Source: an uncultured Porphyromonadaceae bacterium
GTDB lineage: Bacteria > Bacteroidota > Bacteroidia > Bacteroidales > Muribaculaceae
NCBI GenBank assembly: GCA_902491625.1
Contig: CABUIO010000003.1
Span: 1-64,000 of the forward strand
DNA: 64,000 nucleotides
Direction: 5' to 3'
In this document: in pieces, positions 9,747 through 18,030 of the stretch
Position numbering within the stretch: the first letter of the stretch is position 1
How the letters are laid out: each line of letters opens with the position of its first letter
Translations under genes and position numbers: made by a program
The notes under the pieces: model-generated
What the model was told of the DNA's origin: nothing
Databases searched by the model: none
The model's input: only the letters and a program-made list of their open reading frames with translations

Positions 9747-9831
9747 TTTTATTTTGGTGTCAGGGTTATGTGATGCAGGGATTATTCAATATTCACCAAG
9801 GGTCGTGAATATCGAATAATCCGTAGGGTCG
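9747..9831 (+). repeat. Dispersed hairpin repeat, second family (copy 1)
   Basis: Starts TTTTATTTTGGTGTCAGGGT and contains a hairpin at 9779-9822: an 18-bp stem (GGATTATTCAATATTCAC against GTGAATATCGAATAATCC, one A-C mismatch) with an 8-nt loop. The same 23-nt head, stem and 8-nt loop recur at 34608-34693, followed in both by AGGGTCG. Both copies lie between convergent genes. Confidence 0.75.
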
Positions 9832-9931
9832 TGCGGTGGTCAGGGTTATCGGCAACCAGAGCTTCGAGTGTGGTTTTGCAAAATCAGAGACCGAAGAGGT
9901 ACCGTCAGGTAAGTCGGAATGACCGGGAAGT

Positions 9932-9963
9932 AAAAGAGCCTCGGGAGGTTGTCCCAAGGCTCT
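9932..9963 (-). terminator. Intrinsic terminator of the M3 peptidase gene
   Basis: Read on the minus strand: stem AGAGCCTTGGG/CCCGAGGCTCT (11 bp, one G-U), 7-nt loop, followed by TTTTA. It lies 29 bp past the peptidase stop. Confidence 0.75.
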
Positions 9964-9992
9964 GTGTGTAAAAGGCTTTTTCGCAGGTTGGA

Positions 9993-12149
9993 TTATTTCG
10001 CGGGTTTGATGCCGTCGCGAATCATGATCGCGTCGACAGTGGCGGGACGTCCACGGAATTCTTCATAAAGGATTTCAGCGTCGACGGTATTGCCGCTCTT
10101 GAGCATTTTCAGGAAGGCATTGGCTGTGGCTTTGTCGAAAATACCTTTCTCTTTGAAAGCTGAGAATGCGTCAGCATCAAGCACCTCAGCCCATTTGTAG
10201 CCATAATAACCGGCAGCATAGCCTCCGGAGAAGATGTGGCCGAATGAGGGACTGATCATGGTACCCTCGACGCGGGGGAAGATCTTGACAGTCTCGATTG
10301 CCTCGTCTTCAAATGCCGCGCCGTCAGAGGACGCACGAAGTGCCTCCTCGATGGTGTGGTAGGCCATGTCGAGGAATCCGAAGTTGAGCTGGCGCACTGT
10401 GGAGTAAGCGGCTCCATACTGTCCGGCCTTGACGAACTTGTCGACAAGATCCTTGGGCATCTTCTTGCCGGTCTTGTAATGCTTGGCGAAGCTGTCGAGG
10501 AATTCCTTCTCGGTGAGGTAGTTCTCGTTGAACTGTGAGAACAGCTCAACGAAGTCGCGGGCAACGTTCGTGCCGCTCATTGACTGATACTTAGTGTCGG
10601 CGCTGAGACCGTGGAGCGCGTGACCGAACTCGTGGAGGAATGTCTCGACCTCGTAGGGTGTCAGAAGTGCCGGCTCATTGCCTGTGGGCTTTGAAAAGTT
10701 CATCACGAGCGAGATGAGGGGCACTACCCTCTTGCCTTTCTCGTCGTAATACTCGCCGCGATATTCGGTCATCCAAGCTCCGGGAGCCTTGCCGGGGCGA
10801 TAGTAGAAATCAGTATAGAGAACGCCGAGAAGCGAGCCGTCGGATTTATAGACGTCGAAAGCCTTTACGTCGGGATGATAGACGGGAAGCTTCTTGTTCT
10901 CCTTGAACTTGTAGCCATAGAGTTTGGTGGCAAGACCGAAGACACCTTTGATGGTGTTGTCAAGCTCGAAATAAGGACGCATGTCCTCGTCGTTGAAGGC
11001 ATAGCGCTCATTCTTCAGCTTGTCGCTCCAGTAGGAATAGTCCCATGCCTGAAGGTCAAATTTGCTGTCGCCGGTCTTTTCGCGGGCATAGTCGGTGATC
11101 TCGCCAATCTCCTTCTGCATGGCAGGATAGTAAGCTTCACGGAGCTGATTGAGTAGGGCGTAGACGTTCTGCGGAGTCTTCGCCATTACACGCTGGAGGG
11201 AATAGTCAGCGTAGCTCTTGTAGCCGAGAAGGTTGGCTATCTCAAGGCGCACGTTGGCAATATCCTTAAGAATCTGAGTATTGTCATAAGGGCCACCGAC
11301 ATTGCGGGTGTTGTAGAGCTCATACATCTTCTTGCGGAGGTCTCGGTTGTCGGCATAGCGCATGAAGGGGCTGTAGCTCGGGAAGAAAACAGTGAAGAGA
11401 TAGAGTTCGGGGTCGTCGACACCTTTCTCTGCCATAAGCACTTCGGAAGCCTCCTGACGTGCAGCGTCGACAGCACTCTGAGGCAAGCCGGCAAGCTGGT
11501 CGGCCTTAAGCCAAAGACGGCGTTCAGGGTTCTTCATGTCGTTGGTGACGTTCTGCGAGAACTTCACCTGAAGATTGCTCAGCTCAGTAGTGAGTTTGCG
11601 GAGTTTTTCTCTCTTCTCGCCCTGAAGGTCGGCACCGTTGTGTGCGAAACTCTTGTAGGTCTCCTCGATGAGGCGTTTGTCTTCGGGAGTGAGCGAAGTG
11701 TCTTTGTCGCGGTTCTCGTAGATGAACTTTATGCGCTGCCAGAGCTGCTCGTTGAGCATGATGTCGGTCTCATGCTGAGAGACAAGCGGAGTGATCTCAC
11801 TGACAACCTTCATAATGTCTTCGTCGCCGAGAGCACTTTCAAGGTTGGAGAGCGCGAGAAGCGCGGTGTAGAGAGTTTCGGAACTTCTTTCCAGAGGCAA
11901 GATAGTATTCTGGAAATCAGGTGTGGAACGCTGTCGGAGGATGTTGGCTATCTTCTCGTTCTGTTCCTCGATGCCTTTCTTGATGGCCTCAAGATAGTCG
12001 GAAGTCCGGATCTTGTCGAAAGGAACCGCGCCATACATCTCGGTTGAAGGAGACAGCAGCGGATTGGTGCGCGTCTGCGCTGACATTGCTGATGTGGAAG
12101 TCATGATAGTAGCGCCCGTGATGGCGGCCAATAACAGTTTTTTCATCAT
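9993..12149 (-). CDS. dcp: Periplasmic M3 family metallopeptidase (peptidyl-dipeptidase Dcp-like)
   Basis: Zinc peptidase that removes dipeptides or short fragments from peptide C-termini. The 718-residue protein has a signal peptide (1-24, cut near SAMSAQ), a long helical N-terminal half and the M3 catalytic motif HEFGH at residues 506-510 (zinc ligands His506 and His510, catalytic Glu507), with the third ligand Glu in the following FVELFSQF segment. Length and order match Dcp of the Bacteroidales. The signal peptide puts it in the periplasm, unlike cytosolic Dcp of E. coli. It is the last gene of the minus-strand run, 45 bp after the LuxR-type gene, with a terminator at 9932-9963. Confidence 0.95.
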   Translation of the reverse strand: MMKKLLLAAITGATIMTSTSAMSAQTRTNPLLSPSTEMYGAVPFDKIRTSDYLEAIKKGIEEQNEKIANILRQRSTPDFQNTILPLERSSETLYTALLALSNLESALGDEDIMKVVSEITPLVSQHETDIMLNEQLWQRIKFIYENRDKDTSLTPEDKRLIEETYKSFAHNGADLQGEKREKLRKLTTELSNLQVKFSQNVTNDMKNPERRLWLKADQLAGLPQSAVDAARQEASEVLMAEKGVDDPELYLFTVFFPSYSPFMRYADNRDLRKKMYELYNTRNVGGPYDNTQILKDIANVRLEIANLLGYKSYADYSLQRVMAKTPQNVYALLNQLREAYYPAMQKEIGEITDYAREKTGDSKFDLQAWDYSYWSDKLKNERYAFNDEDMRPYFELDNTIKGVFGLATKLYGYKFKENKKLPVYHPDVKAFDVYKSDGSLLGVLYTDFYYRPGKAPGAWMTEYRGEYYDEKGKRVVPLISLVMNFSKPTGNEPALLTPYEVETFLHEFGHALHGLSADTKYQSMSGTNVARDFVELFSQFNENYLTEKEFLDSFAKHYKTGKKMPKDLVDKFVKAGQYGAAYSTVRQLNFGFLDMAYHTIEEALRASSDGAAFEDEAIETVKIFPRVEGTMISPSFGHIFSGGYAAGYYGYKWAEVLDADAFSAFKEKGIFDKATANAFLKMLKSGNTVDAEILYEEFRGRPATVDAIMIRDGIKPAK

Positions 12150-12194
12150 TGTTATAATAGTGCTTTACAAGGTATAACGGAGTTAAGAGGCATC

Positions 12195-12755
12195 TTAGTG
12201 TGTGGCGCCGATAAGGCCGTTCATCATGGCGTAGAGTGAGAGGCCGCTGACGCTGCGTATGCCGAGCTTCGAGGAGATGTTCTTACGATGCGTGAGGGCG
12301 GTATTTACGGAGATGCACAGCTCGGAGGCGATCTCCTTGATGGTACGTCCAGAGGCAAGGAGGCAGAGCACATCCTTCTCTCTGGGCGTGAGTTCTGCCG
12401 ATACTCCAGACTCTTCTCTGCACGCCGCCACCGCTTTCCCGAGCCGCGAGACAATGGCTGAGGGATTGTCGTGGAGACAAAGAGTAAGAATGCCGTCGAC
12501 GACAAACTGGCGGTCGCCGGTGAAGACAGCGACAAGCTTCTTGCGTGGTATGAAGAATTGCAAATGACGCATGAAGACCTCTGTCGAGACTATGTGGAAA
12601 TCCACCGACGAAGGAATTTCATCAGAAGCGGAAAATGTCCTGATGCTCCAATGCGGTGAGATGTCTGCGATGAGTTTCGAGAGCGCAAACGAGACCAGCG
12701 CCGGAAGTCCGACTATGGCTATGCGTTGATTTTTGGAATGGTCAGTCATTGCCAA
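12195..12755 (-). CDS. LuxR-type HTH regulator with a degenerate receiver-like domain
   Basis: Probable DNA-binding regulator, 186 residues. The C-terminal LuxR/FixJ helix-turn-helix (about 118-182) is clear: LTPREKDVLCLLASGRTIKEI followed by ASELCISVNTALTHRKNI. The N-terminal 110 residues begin with a receiver-like strand (RIAIVGLPALV) but show no acidic pocket or phospho-Asp, so phosphorylation is doubtful. The start overlaps the end of the upstream hemerythrin-like gene by 14 bp, which implies coupled translation and a shared job. Paired genes of this kind occur in other Bacteroidales; I suggest, as inference, a redox- or oxygen-linked sensor and regulator. Confidence 0.85.
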   Translation of the reverse strand: MAMTDHSKNQRIAIVGLPALVSFALSKLIADISPHWSIRTFSASDEIPSSVDFHIVSTEVFMRHLQFFIPRKKLVAVFTGDRQFVVDGILTLCLHDNPSAIVSRLGKAVAACREESGVSAELTPREKDVLCLLASGRTIKEIASELCISVNTALTHRKNISSKLGIRSVSGLSLYAMMNGLIGATH

Positions 12756-13428
12756 GGGATCGGAGGAGCAGCGGTGAGAGAATATGGTCGTGGATGCGGT
12801 TGTTCTGACGCATGTCGTTGCCCAGAGCGACGAGTGCGTTGATTACAGCATGGCAGAGATTGGTGTCGTAGCTGCCACGCAGATGTATGATAAAAAGGTT
12901 GATGAGGTCGTAGAGCGATTCTGTGGCCTGATGCTTTTTCTCCTCGGCAAGACGCCGAAGCCCATCGTTTATTTCGCCGCTCCTCTCCCCTTCACACATG
13001 ACAACCTCAGCAAGGAGCGCATTTTCGACCTCAAGTTCCGTCTGCATCTTCTGCTGTAAGGAAACAAAGAAATCATAGAGTCTGTTAAGATTGGTGTCGG
13101 GGGAATATGAGCGCTCGACCAGATGCCTGAAATGGCGTCCGACGTTAGGAAGCTGCACCTCGATGTAGTAGCGGTTGGTGCGCATCAGATAGTCGCAGAT
13201 TCCGTTGAGAGGGAAGCTGAGAAGCTCCTTTTCAGGAAAATAGTCATGGTTGAGGTAGGTGTTGATCATCGTGAGCAGGAACTCGGGATCAATGCCGTGG
13301 CTCACGGCGGATTGCGCAACAGTGTCTTTGCCGACACCCAGACAGATGCCGAGACGGTTGAGCAGGGAAAGAATCGCCGGATTATCGGCAATTATGGCCG
13401 ACAGACGAGTGGAATCGGAATAGACCAT
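12742..13428 (-). CDS. Hemerythrin/RIC-like protein with altered ligand positions
   Basis: 228 residues. The N-terminal 60 residues resemble the ScdA/RIC (DUF542) module (DNPAILSLLNRLGICLGVG) and the rest is a four-helix region like hemerythrin domains of Bacteroidales. The places where iron ligands are expected look replaced: helix 1 has TNRYYIEVQLP (Asn85 where His is usual), helix 2 has QKMQTELEVEN with no His, and the last helix has NNRIHDHILSPL instead of an HxxxE-type pattern. His213 and His215 are possible ligands in new positions. It overlaps the LuxR-type gene by 14 bp. The family call is by pattern and moderate; loss of iron binding is inference. Confidence 0.65.
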   Translation of the reverse strand: MVYSDSTRLSAIIADNPAILSLLNRLGICLGVGKDTVAQSAVSHGIDPEFLLTMINTYLNHDYFPEKELLSFPLNGICDYLMRTNRYYIEVQLPNVGRHFRHLVERSYSPDTNLNRLYDFFVSLQQKMQTELEVENALLAEVVMCEGERSGEINDGLRRLAEEKKHQATESLYDLINLFIIHLRGSYDTNLCHAVINALVALGNDMRQNNRIHDHILSPLLLRSLGND

Positions 13429-13434
13429 TGTCTT

Positions 13435-13998
13435 TCAATGCTTCACTAAAATGGTACAACAATCCGTAATGACCATATCGACAGGAACGTCATGAGGCTC
13501 GACATCAATTTCTTCGTCGGAGAGCTGGAAATGATACACGACACCGATCTTGGTTGCTTTAGTGTGTTGGAGAAGTCTGTCGTAGTAGCCTTTTCCGCGC
13601 CCTATCCTGTTGCCTTTGCGATCGTAGGCTACAGCAGGAGTGATGATAAGCTCTATTTCCGAAGGATCGCGGACGTCGTCACCGACAGGCTCCTCGATAT
13701 GGAACGAGCCAAGCTCCAGACGCTGACTGTCGTAGGGAAGTATCTCAAGGTTCACGCCGTTGACGCGGGGCAGGAAGAAGTGTTTGCGTCCGTTCCATTT
13801 GCGCAGGAACTCGATCGTCGAGACTTCGTCGGGCAGCGAATGATACATCAGTATCCTGTCGGCAAGCTGGAAAGCAGCCGTCTGTTCGAGACGCTCAAAG
13901 ACAGCACAGGAAGCTGCCGAGCGTTCCTGATCCGTCAGCATGCGCCTCATTTGGCGCACCTTTTTCCTCAGTTCGTGTTTGTCTATCATGGTTTGCAA
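13435..13998 (-). CDS. 5-formyltetrahydrofolate cyclo-ligase
   Basis: Converts 5-formyl-THF to 5,10-methenyl-THF with ATP, returning a storage folate to one-carbon metabolism. The 187-residue protein has the usual basic N-terminus (KHELRKKVRQMRRML), the MYHSLPDEVST segment and the nucleotide and substrate loop GRGKGYYDRLL. Length is normal for the family. An internal ATG at 13989 (MIDKHEL) is an alternative start. It lies between the S41 protease gene (25 bp) and the hemerythrin-like gene (6 bp) and is likely cotranscribed with both. Confidence 0.95.
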   Translation of the reverse strand: MQTMIDKHELRKKVRQMRRMLTDQERSAASCAVFERLEQTAAFQLADRILMYHSLPDEVSTIEFLRKWNGRKHFFLPRVNGVNLEILPYDSQRLELGSFHIEEPVGDDVRDPSEIELIITPAVAYDRKGNRIGRGKGYYDRLLQHTKATKIGVVYHFQLSDEEIDVEPHDVPVDMVITDCCTILVKH

Positions 13999-14023
13999 GA
14001 ATTATTCACTTGTTTCAACGTTG

Positions 14024-15940
14024 TCAGCGCATCTGAGGTTCAGTCGGAAGCGACTCGTCGTCGAGTGCTTCGATGGCACGCAGAAGCGTCGTGTCGTCGA
14101 GATTGTAGTACTTGAAGAATAGATTGTCGTTGAGGATGTCGCGGGCTATGAAGGCCTTGATCTTGTTGACGATCATGTCGCGCGACATGTTGATATAGAA
14201 CCATGCTCCCGGCAGGCCATTCTCCTCGGCATACTCGACAAAGGCGCTGAGCAGCCGCGAGTCGTCGGGGACAATGCGGAACAGCTGCTCCTCGGTGCGC
14301 ACATTCTTAAGTAGCGGACGATAGGTGTCGGCGATCTTGAAGGAGAAGTTCATTATCAGCCCCGAGTTCATGGCGTCAACGTAGTATGGAGTGTAGCTAC
14401 TTGTGTCCTCGGGCACGAAGATGTCGGGCATTATTCCGCCGCCGCCATAGACACTGCGTCCTCCAACGGTCTTGAACAGCTTGGTCTTGTCGAGCTTAAT
14501 GGAATCAGCGTTGAAGAGTTCGCCGTGGCTGTAGCGCGAGAGAAGATCCTCGGAATAGCTGTCCTTGTCACCGAGCTTGTAATCCTTCTGAATTGAGCGA
14601 CCCGATGGTGTGAAGTAGCGGGCGACCGTGAGACGCAACGCACCGCCTCCGGCGATGTCGAACTGATTCTGCACCAGTCCCTTGCCAAAGGAACGCCGCC
14701 CTACGATAACGCCGCGGTCATTGTCCTGAAATGCACCGGCAATTATCTCCGAAGCCGAGGCACTGTTCTCGTCGATGATTACAGCGACTTTGCTTTTCTG
14801 AAACGCTCCCGTGCCGTCAGCAAGAATGTTCATTTCGTTCTCCTTACGACGAGCCTTGGTGTAGACGATCCCTCTCCCTACAGGCAGAAACTCATTGGCA
14901 ATCATCACAGCCTGATCCATGAATCCGCCAGGATTGGCACGAAGATCGAAAATGAAGTCCTCGGCACCTGCGGCACGAAGCTTGTTGAGAGCGTTGATTG
15001 TCTCGGAATAAGTCGAGGTGGTGAACGACGACAGCTTGATGTAGCCCGTCTTGCCGTCGTCAAGGATGTAGGAGGCCTCCACGGAGCTGACAGGTACGCC
15101 CCCTCTTGTCACCGGAATGCTCAGAAGGCCGGCGCTTCCGGGGCGTTTCACCTTGAGCATCACCTTGGAGCCTTTCTTGCCACGAAGTGTGTTGTATACT
15201 GTCTCGGAAGTAATATCCTTGCCGGTCAGACTCTTTCCATCGGCTGAAACAATTCTGTCGCCCCTTTGCACACCGACCTTGGACGCGGGGCCTCCCTTTA
15301 TCACATCTACCACGGCGATAGAGTCGTTGTAGATGATGAAGGAGATACCGACACCGCTGAATTCACCTTCCAGCTCCTCGTTGACCTTGTCGACATCGGA
15401 GGCGGAGATATAGAGCGAATGAGGGTCGAGTGAGTTCATCATACCGTCAAGCGCCATGTCAAGAAGGGTGTCAAGAGGAAGCTCATCGACATATTCCGAC
15501 TGCACCGTATATATCGCAGGACCCAGTTTTTCAACTATAGCCTGATTGACAGCCTCCTGATCGCGGGCCTCCTTGGACATGAAGATGCCTGAGACGCTCT
15601 TATGCGATCCGATGGCGAGGCCTAAGACAAGACAGACCACCGCCACTACAGGAAGTCCGATGGCAAGCCAAAGACGTGCTGTGAGGAGTTTGCTTTTCTC
15701 CTTGCCGTTGTCGAATGTGGCGGAAGGAGTGACCGCGGCTTTTTCCTCCGATATGTCCGTAGTCTTGTCAGGACATTCCGCGTCGCGGGCCTTCTCTTTG
15801 AAATATGAAATAGTGTCCTCGGGAATCTTTGACTTGTCGTCCGGAACGGCAGACTCCGTCGGTGCAGAAGACTGAGACTTGCGCCCGGAATCAGCGCCGG
15901 GCATAAATCTGCTGTATTCTTCCTGTTCGTTATCGTTCAT
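14024..15940 (-). CDS. S41 family C-terminal processing peptidase
   Basis: Membrane-anchored periplasmic protease of the Ctp family, 638 residues. It has an unusually long, polar and acidic cytoplasmic N-tail (1-85), one membrane helix (about 91-112), a PDZ domain (about 190-275; GVGISF, VIKGGPASKVGVQRGD) and the S41 catalytic domain with the Ser motif NSASASEI (Ser within 393-397) and Lys420 in SFGKGLVQ. The C-terminal 140 residues contain RSVYGGGGIMPDIFV and a helical tail. Start set at 15940, overlapping the deaminase gene by 11 bp; upstream in-frame ATGs would run into that gene and lack family-like sequence. Substrates are not evident. Confidence 0.94.
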   Translation of the reverse strand: MNDNEQEEYSRFMPGADSGRKSQSSAPTESAVPDDKSKIPEDTISYFKEKARDAECPDKTTDISEEKAAVTPSATFDNGKEKSKLLTARLWLAIGLPVVAVVCLVLGLAIGSHKSVSGIFMSKEARDQEAVNQAIVEKLGPAIYTVQSEYVDELPLDTLLDMALDGMMNSLDPHSLYISASDVDKVNEELEGEFSGVGISFIIYNDSIAVVDVIKGGPASKVGVQRGDRIVSADGKSLTGKDITSETVYNTLRGKKGSKVMLKVKRPGSAGLLSIPVTRGGVPVSSVEASYILDDGKTGYIKLSSFTTSTYSETINALNKLRAAGAEDFIFDLRANPGGFMDQAVMIANEFLPVGRGIVYTKARRKENEMNILADGTGAFQKSKVAVIIDENSASASEIIAGAFQDNDRGVIVGRRSFGKGLVQNQFDIAGGGALRLTVARYFTPSGRSIQKDYKLGDKDSYSEDLLSRYSHGELFNADSIKLDKTKLFKTVGGRSVYGGGGIMPDIFVPEDTSSYTPYYVDAMNSGLIMNFSFKIADTYRPLLKNVRTEEQLFRIVPDDSRLLSAFVEYAEENGLPGAWFYINMSRDMIVNKIKAFIARDILNDNLFFKYYNLDDTTLLRAIEALDDESLPTEPQMR

Positions 15941-16400
15941 TATAAACACTCTCTGAGATTTTACATGCCTCGTCGTAAGGGAGGTGTACAAGCTCGATTC
16001 CGGCAGCCTTAAGGAGGTCAAGGCCGTCGGTGATTCTGTAATGTTCACCATAAACGACCCTGCGGATTCCGGACTGGATGATCAGCTTGCTGCATTCCAT
16101 GCAGGGACTTGTCGTGACATAAAGCGTGGAACCGTCGGAGGAGTTGTTGTTTCTCGCGACCTTTGTGATGGCGTTGGCCTCGGCATGAAGCACGTAAGGG
16201 AATGTCGTGCCGTCGGTAGCCTCACAGACATTCGGGAAACCGGAAGGAGTACCGTTATAGCCATCGGAGATGATGGCATTGTCCTTGACCATGAGTGCGC
16301 CGACCTTGCGCCGGTTACAGTAGGAGTTTTCTGCCCATATATACGCCATGCGAAGGTATCTGGCGTCAATCACTCTCTGCTTCTGTTCTGTTATCTGCAC
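15930..16400 (-). CDS. dCMP deaminase (ComEB-like)
   Basis: Zinc-dependent deaminase that makes dUMP from dCMP, feeding thymidylate synthesis. The 156-residue protein has the substrate segment VGALMVKD, the signature NGTPSGFPN, the zinc and catalytic motif HAE (His72, Glu74) and PCMEC (Cys100, Cys103). Length and motifs match the dCMP/ComEB branch rather than cytidine deaminases. It sits between trxB and the S41 protease gene, overlapping the latter. Confidence 0.95.
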   Translation of the reverse strand: MQITEQKQRVIDARYLRMAYIWAENSYCNRRKVGALMVKDNAIISDGYNGTPSGFPNVCEATDGTTFPYVLHAEANAITKVARNNNSSDGSTLYVTTSPCMECSKLIIQSGIRRVVYGEHYRITDGLDLLKAAGIELVHLPYDEACKISESVYNER

Positions 16401-16433
16401 AGTAATTGCTTTTATATGACCTGGGTCTTGGTA

Positions 16434-17372
16434 TTATTCTCCGAGGAGGAAACGCTCGACGTCGATTGCGGCCTTGCATCCCATTCCTGCGGCTGTGATG
16501 GCCTGGCGGTAGCGGGGATCGGCGACATCACCGGCGGCGAAGACTCCGGGTATATTTGTAGCCGTCGTGTCGCCTTTGGTGCGTATATAGCCCTGCCGGT
16601 CGACCTCAATGGACGGCAGGAACACCGACGTATTCGGCGAATGGCCTATGGCAAGGAAGAATCCGTCAATCGGGAGGTCGAAGTTCTCCTCGTCAGGGGT
16701 ACCCTTAAAGCGGACAAGGTGGGCTCCCTCGACAACCTCGTCGCCATAGAGACCGACTGTATTGGTGTTGAAAAGCACCTCGATATTCTGCGTTTCGGCA
16801 ACTCTCTTCTGCATCACCTTGGAGGCTCTCAGATAGTCCTTGCGCACGATCAGATAGACCTGCCGGGCGAGAGTGCTTAGATAGATGGCTTCCTCACAGG
16901 CCGTGTCTCCGCCTCCGACGACAGCCACGGTCTTGTTGCGGTAGAAGAATCCGTCGCATGTGGCACATGCCGACACGCCGAGTCCGCGGTATTTCTCCTC
17001 GTCGGGGAGACCGAGATATTTGGCGGATGCTCCGGTGGCTATGATTATGGTGTCGGCAAGGATGTTCATGCCGTTGTCAGCGGTGCAAAGGAACGGACGA
17101 CCAGCGAAATTGACCTCCGTAATAGCGTTAGGGTATATCTTTGTGCCGAAGCGCTCGGCCTGCTGACGGAGCTGATCCATCATCTCCTGACCCTTGATGC
17201 CTTCGGGATAGCCGGGGAAGTTTTCGATGTCGGTGGTGGTGGTCAGTTGACCTCCGGGCTGCATTCCTTCGAATACGACCGGTCCTAGATTAGCGCGTGA
17301 GGCATAGATGGCTGCAGTGTAACCGGCCGGTCCCGAGCCTATGATAAGCACTTTTGTGGTTATAGTTTCCAT
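16434..17372 (-). CDS. trxB: Thioredoxin-disulfide reductase
   Basis: FAD- and NADPH-dependent enzyme that reduces thioredoxin. The 312-residue protein shows the N-terminal FAD loop IGSGPAG (11-17), the redox pair CATC (Cys136 and Cys139), the NADPH loop VGGGDTA (152-158) and the C-terminal FAD motif GVFAAGDV. Length is typical. It follows the LolA-like gene by 33 bp in the long minus-strand run. Confidence 0.98.
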   Translation of the reverse strand: METITTKVLIIGSGPAGYTAAIYASRANLGPVVFEGMQPGGQLTTTTDIENFPGYPEGIKGQEMMDQLRQQAERFGTKIYPNAITEVNFAGRPFLCTADNGMNILADTIIIATGASAKYLGLPDEEKYRGLGVSACATCDGFFYRNKTVAVVGGGDTACEEAIYLSTLARQVYLIVRKDYLRASKVMQKRVAETQNIEVLFNTNTVGLYGDEVVEGAHLVRFKGTPDEENFDLPIDGFFLAIGHSPNTSVFLPSIEVDRQGYIRTKGDTTATNIPGVFAAGDVADPRYRQAITAAGMGCKAAIDVERFLLGE

Positions 17373-17405
17373 AGCGGATAAGTATTTCTGTTCTGTTATA
17401 TAATG

Positions 17406-18029
17406 TCAGCGGAGGTCAATAAGTTCCACGTCCGGATGATTTTTCCTGCTGAATGTGAAGTTGGAATCAGGAAGGTTGGCACCGAGAGTGATGCCCGTGA
17501 TAAGGATTGTGGTGAGGTTGCCATTGCGGTCGAGAATGTCGAGTCGTGCCGGCTGCCAGTCCGACGCCTTGATGTATAGCGTGGCTTTCGAGATGGGCGA
17601 ATGTCCCGACACAGGCGTCAGGCGCACAGCGTATGTGCCTTTGATGCTGCTTTTGACCGTTGTGGCCTTGTAGGAGCTTTTATATGTGCTCAGGATGGCG
17701 TAAGGATTGATCTGCGCCGTCTCCTGATAAGTCGGCGATGTCACGGTGCATTGCTTTGAGGCCGGGAGATATTCCCATTGGCTGGTTCCGTTGTAGCAGA
17801 CCATCACCTGAGGCGTCTCGATACGAAACTGTTTCCCTTTCACCTTGATAGTGCCCCGGCTTCTTGCTCCGCCTTTCGAGGAGAAAGTATAAGTCGCGCT
17901 TACACTTCCGGCCTTGGAGAACTTAGACGCGGCATTAGCGAGAATCTTGTCAGCCGTTATCGCTTCGCAACCGAGAGCCGCGAAGATGGAAAGGAGCATC
18001 AGAAACGTGTATTTTTTCATATGAGTCAT
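17406..18029 (-). CDS. LolA-like outer-membrane lipoprotein carrier
   Basis: Periplasmic carrier-like protein, 207 residues, with a signal peptide (MKKYTFLMLLSIFAALG) and the LolA-type beta fold: KGGARSRGTIKVKGKQFRIE, then VMVCYNGTSQWEYLPASKQ, typical of the convex sheet that binds lipoprotein acyl chains. It starts 1 bp after the ftsK stop. An in-frame ATG at 18020 fits the signal peptide better than the ATG at 18029. The ftsK/LolA-like order is common in Bacteroidales. Sequence is diverged from proteobacterial LolA, so the transport role is inferred. Confidence 0.85.
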   Translation of the reverse strand: MTHMKKYTFLMLLSIFAALGCEAITADKILANAASKFSKAGSVSATYTFSSKGGARSRGTIKVKGKQFRIETPQVMVCYNGTSQWEYLPASKQCTVTSPTYQETAQINPYAILSTYKSSYKATTVKSSIKGTYAVRLTPVSGHSPISKATLYIKASDWQPARLDILDRNGNLTTILITGITLGANLPDSNFTFSRKNHPDVELIDLR

Positions 18030-18030
18030 T

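Larger units (their letters stand above)
9418..9992. other. Convergent intergenic region with repeats
   Basis: 575 bp without a credible gene, between the 3' ends of the WG lipoprotein and M3 peptidase genes. It holds a 7-bp stem with a 14-nt loop (9447-9474) just after the WG gene, an ATTATTC...GAATAAT inverted pair (9584-9625), an 85-bp repeat shared with 34608-34693 (9747-9831), and the terminator of the M3 peptidase (9932-9963). A 95-codon open frame at 9414-9701 has no protein-like features. Confidence 0.7.
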
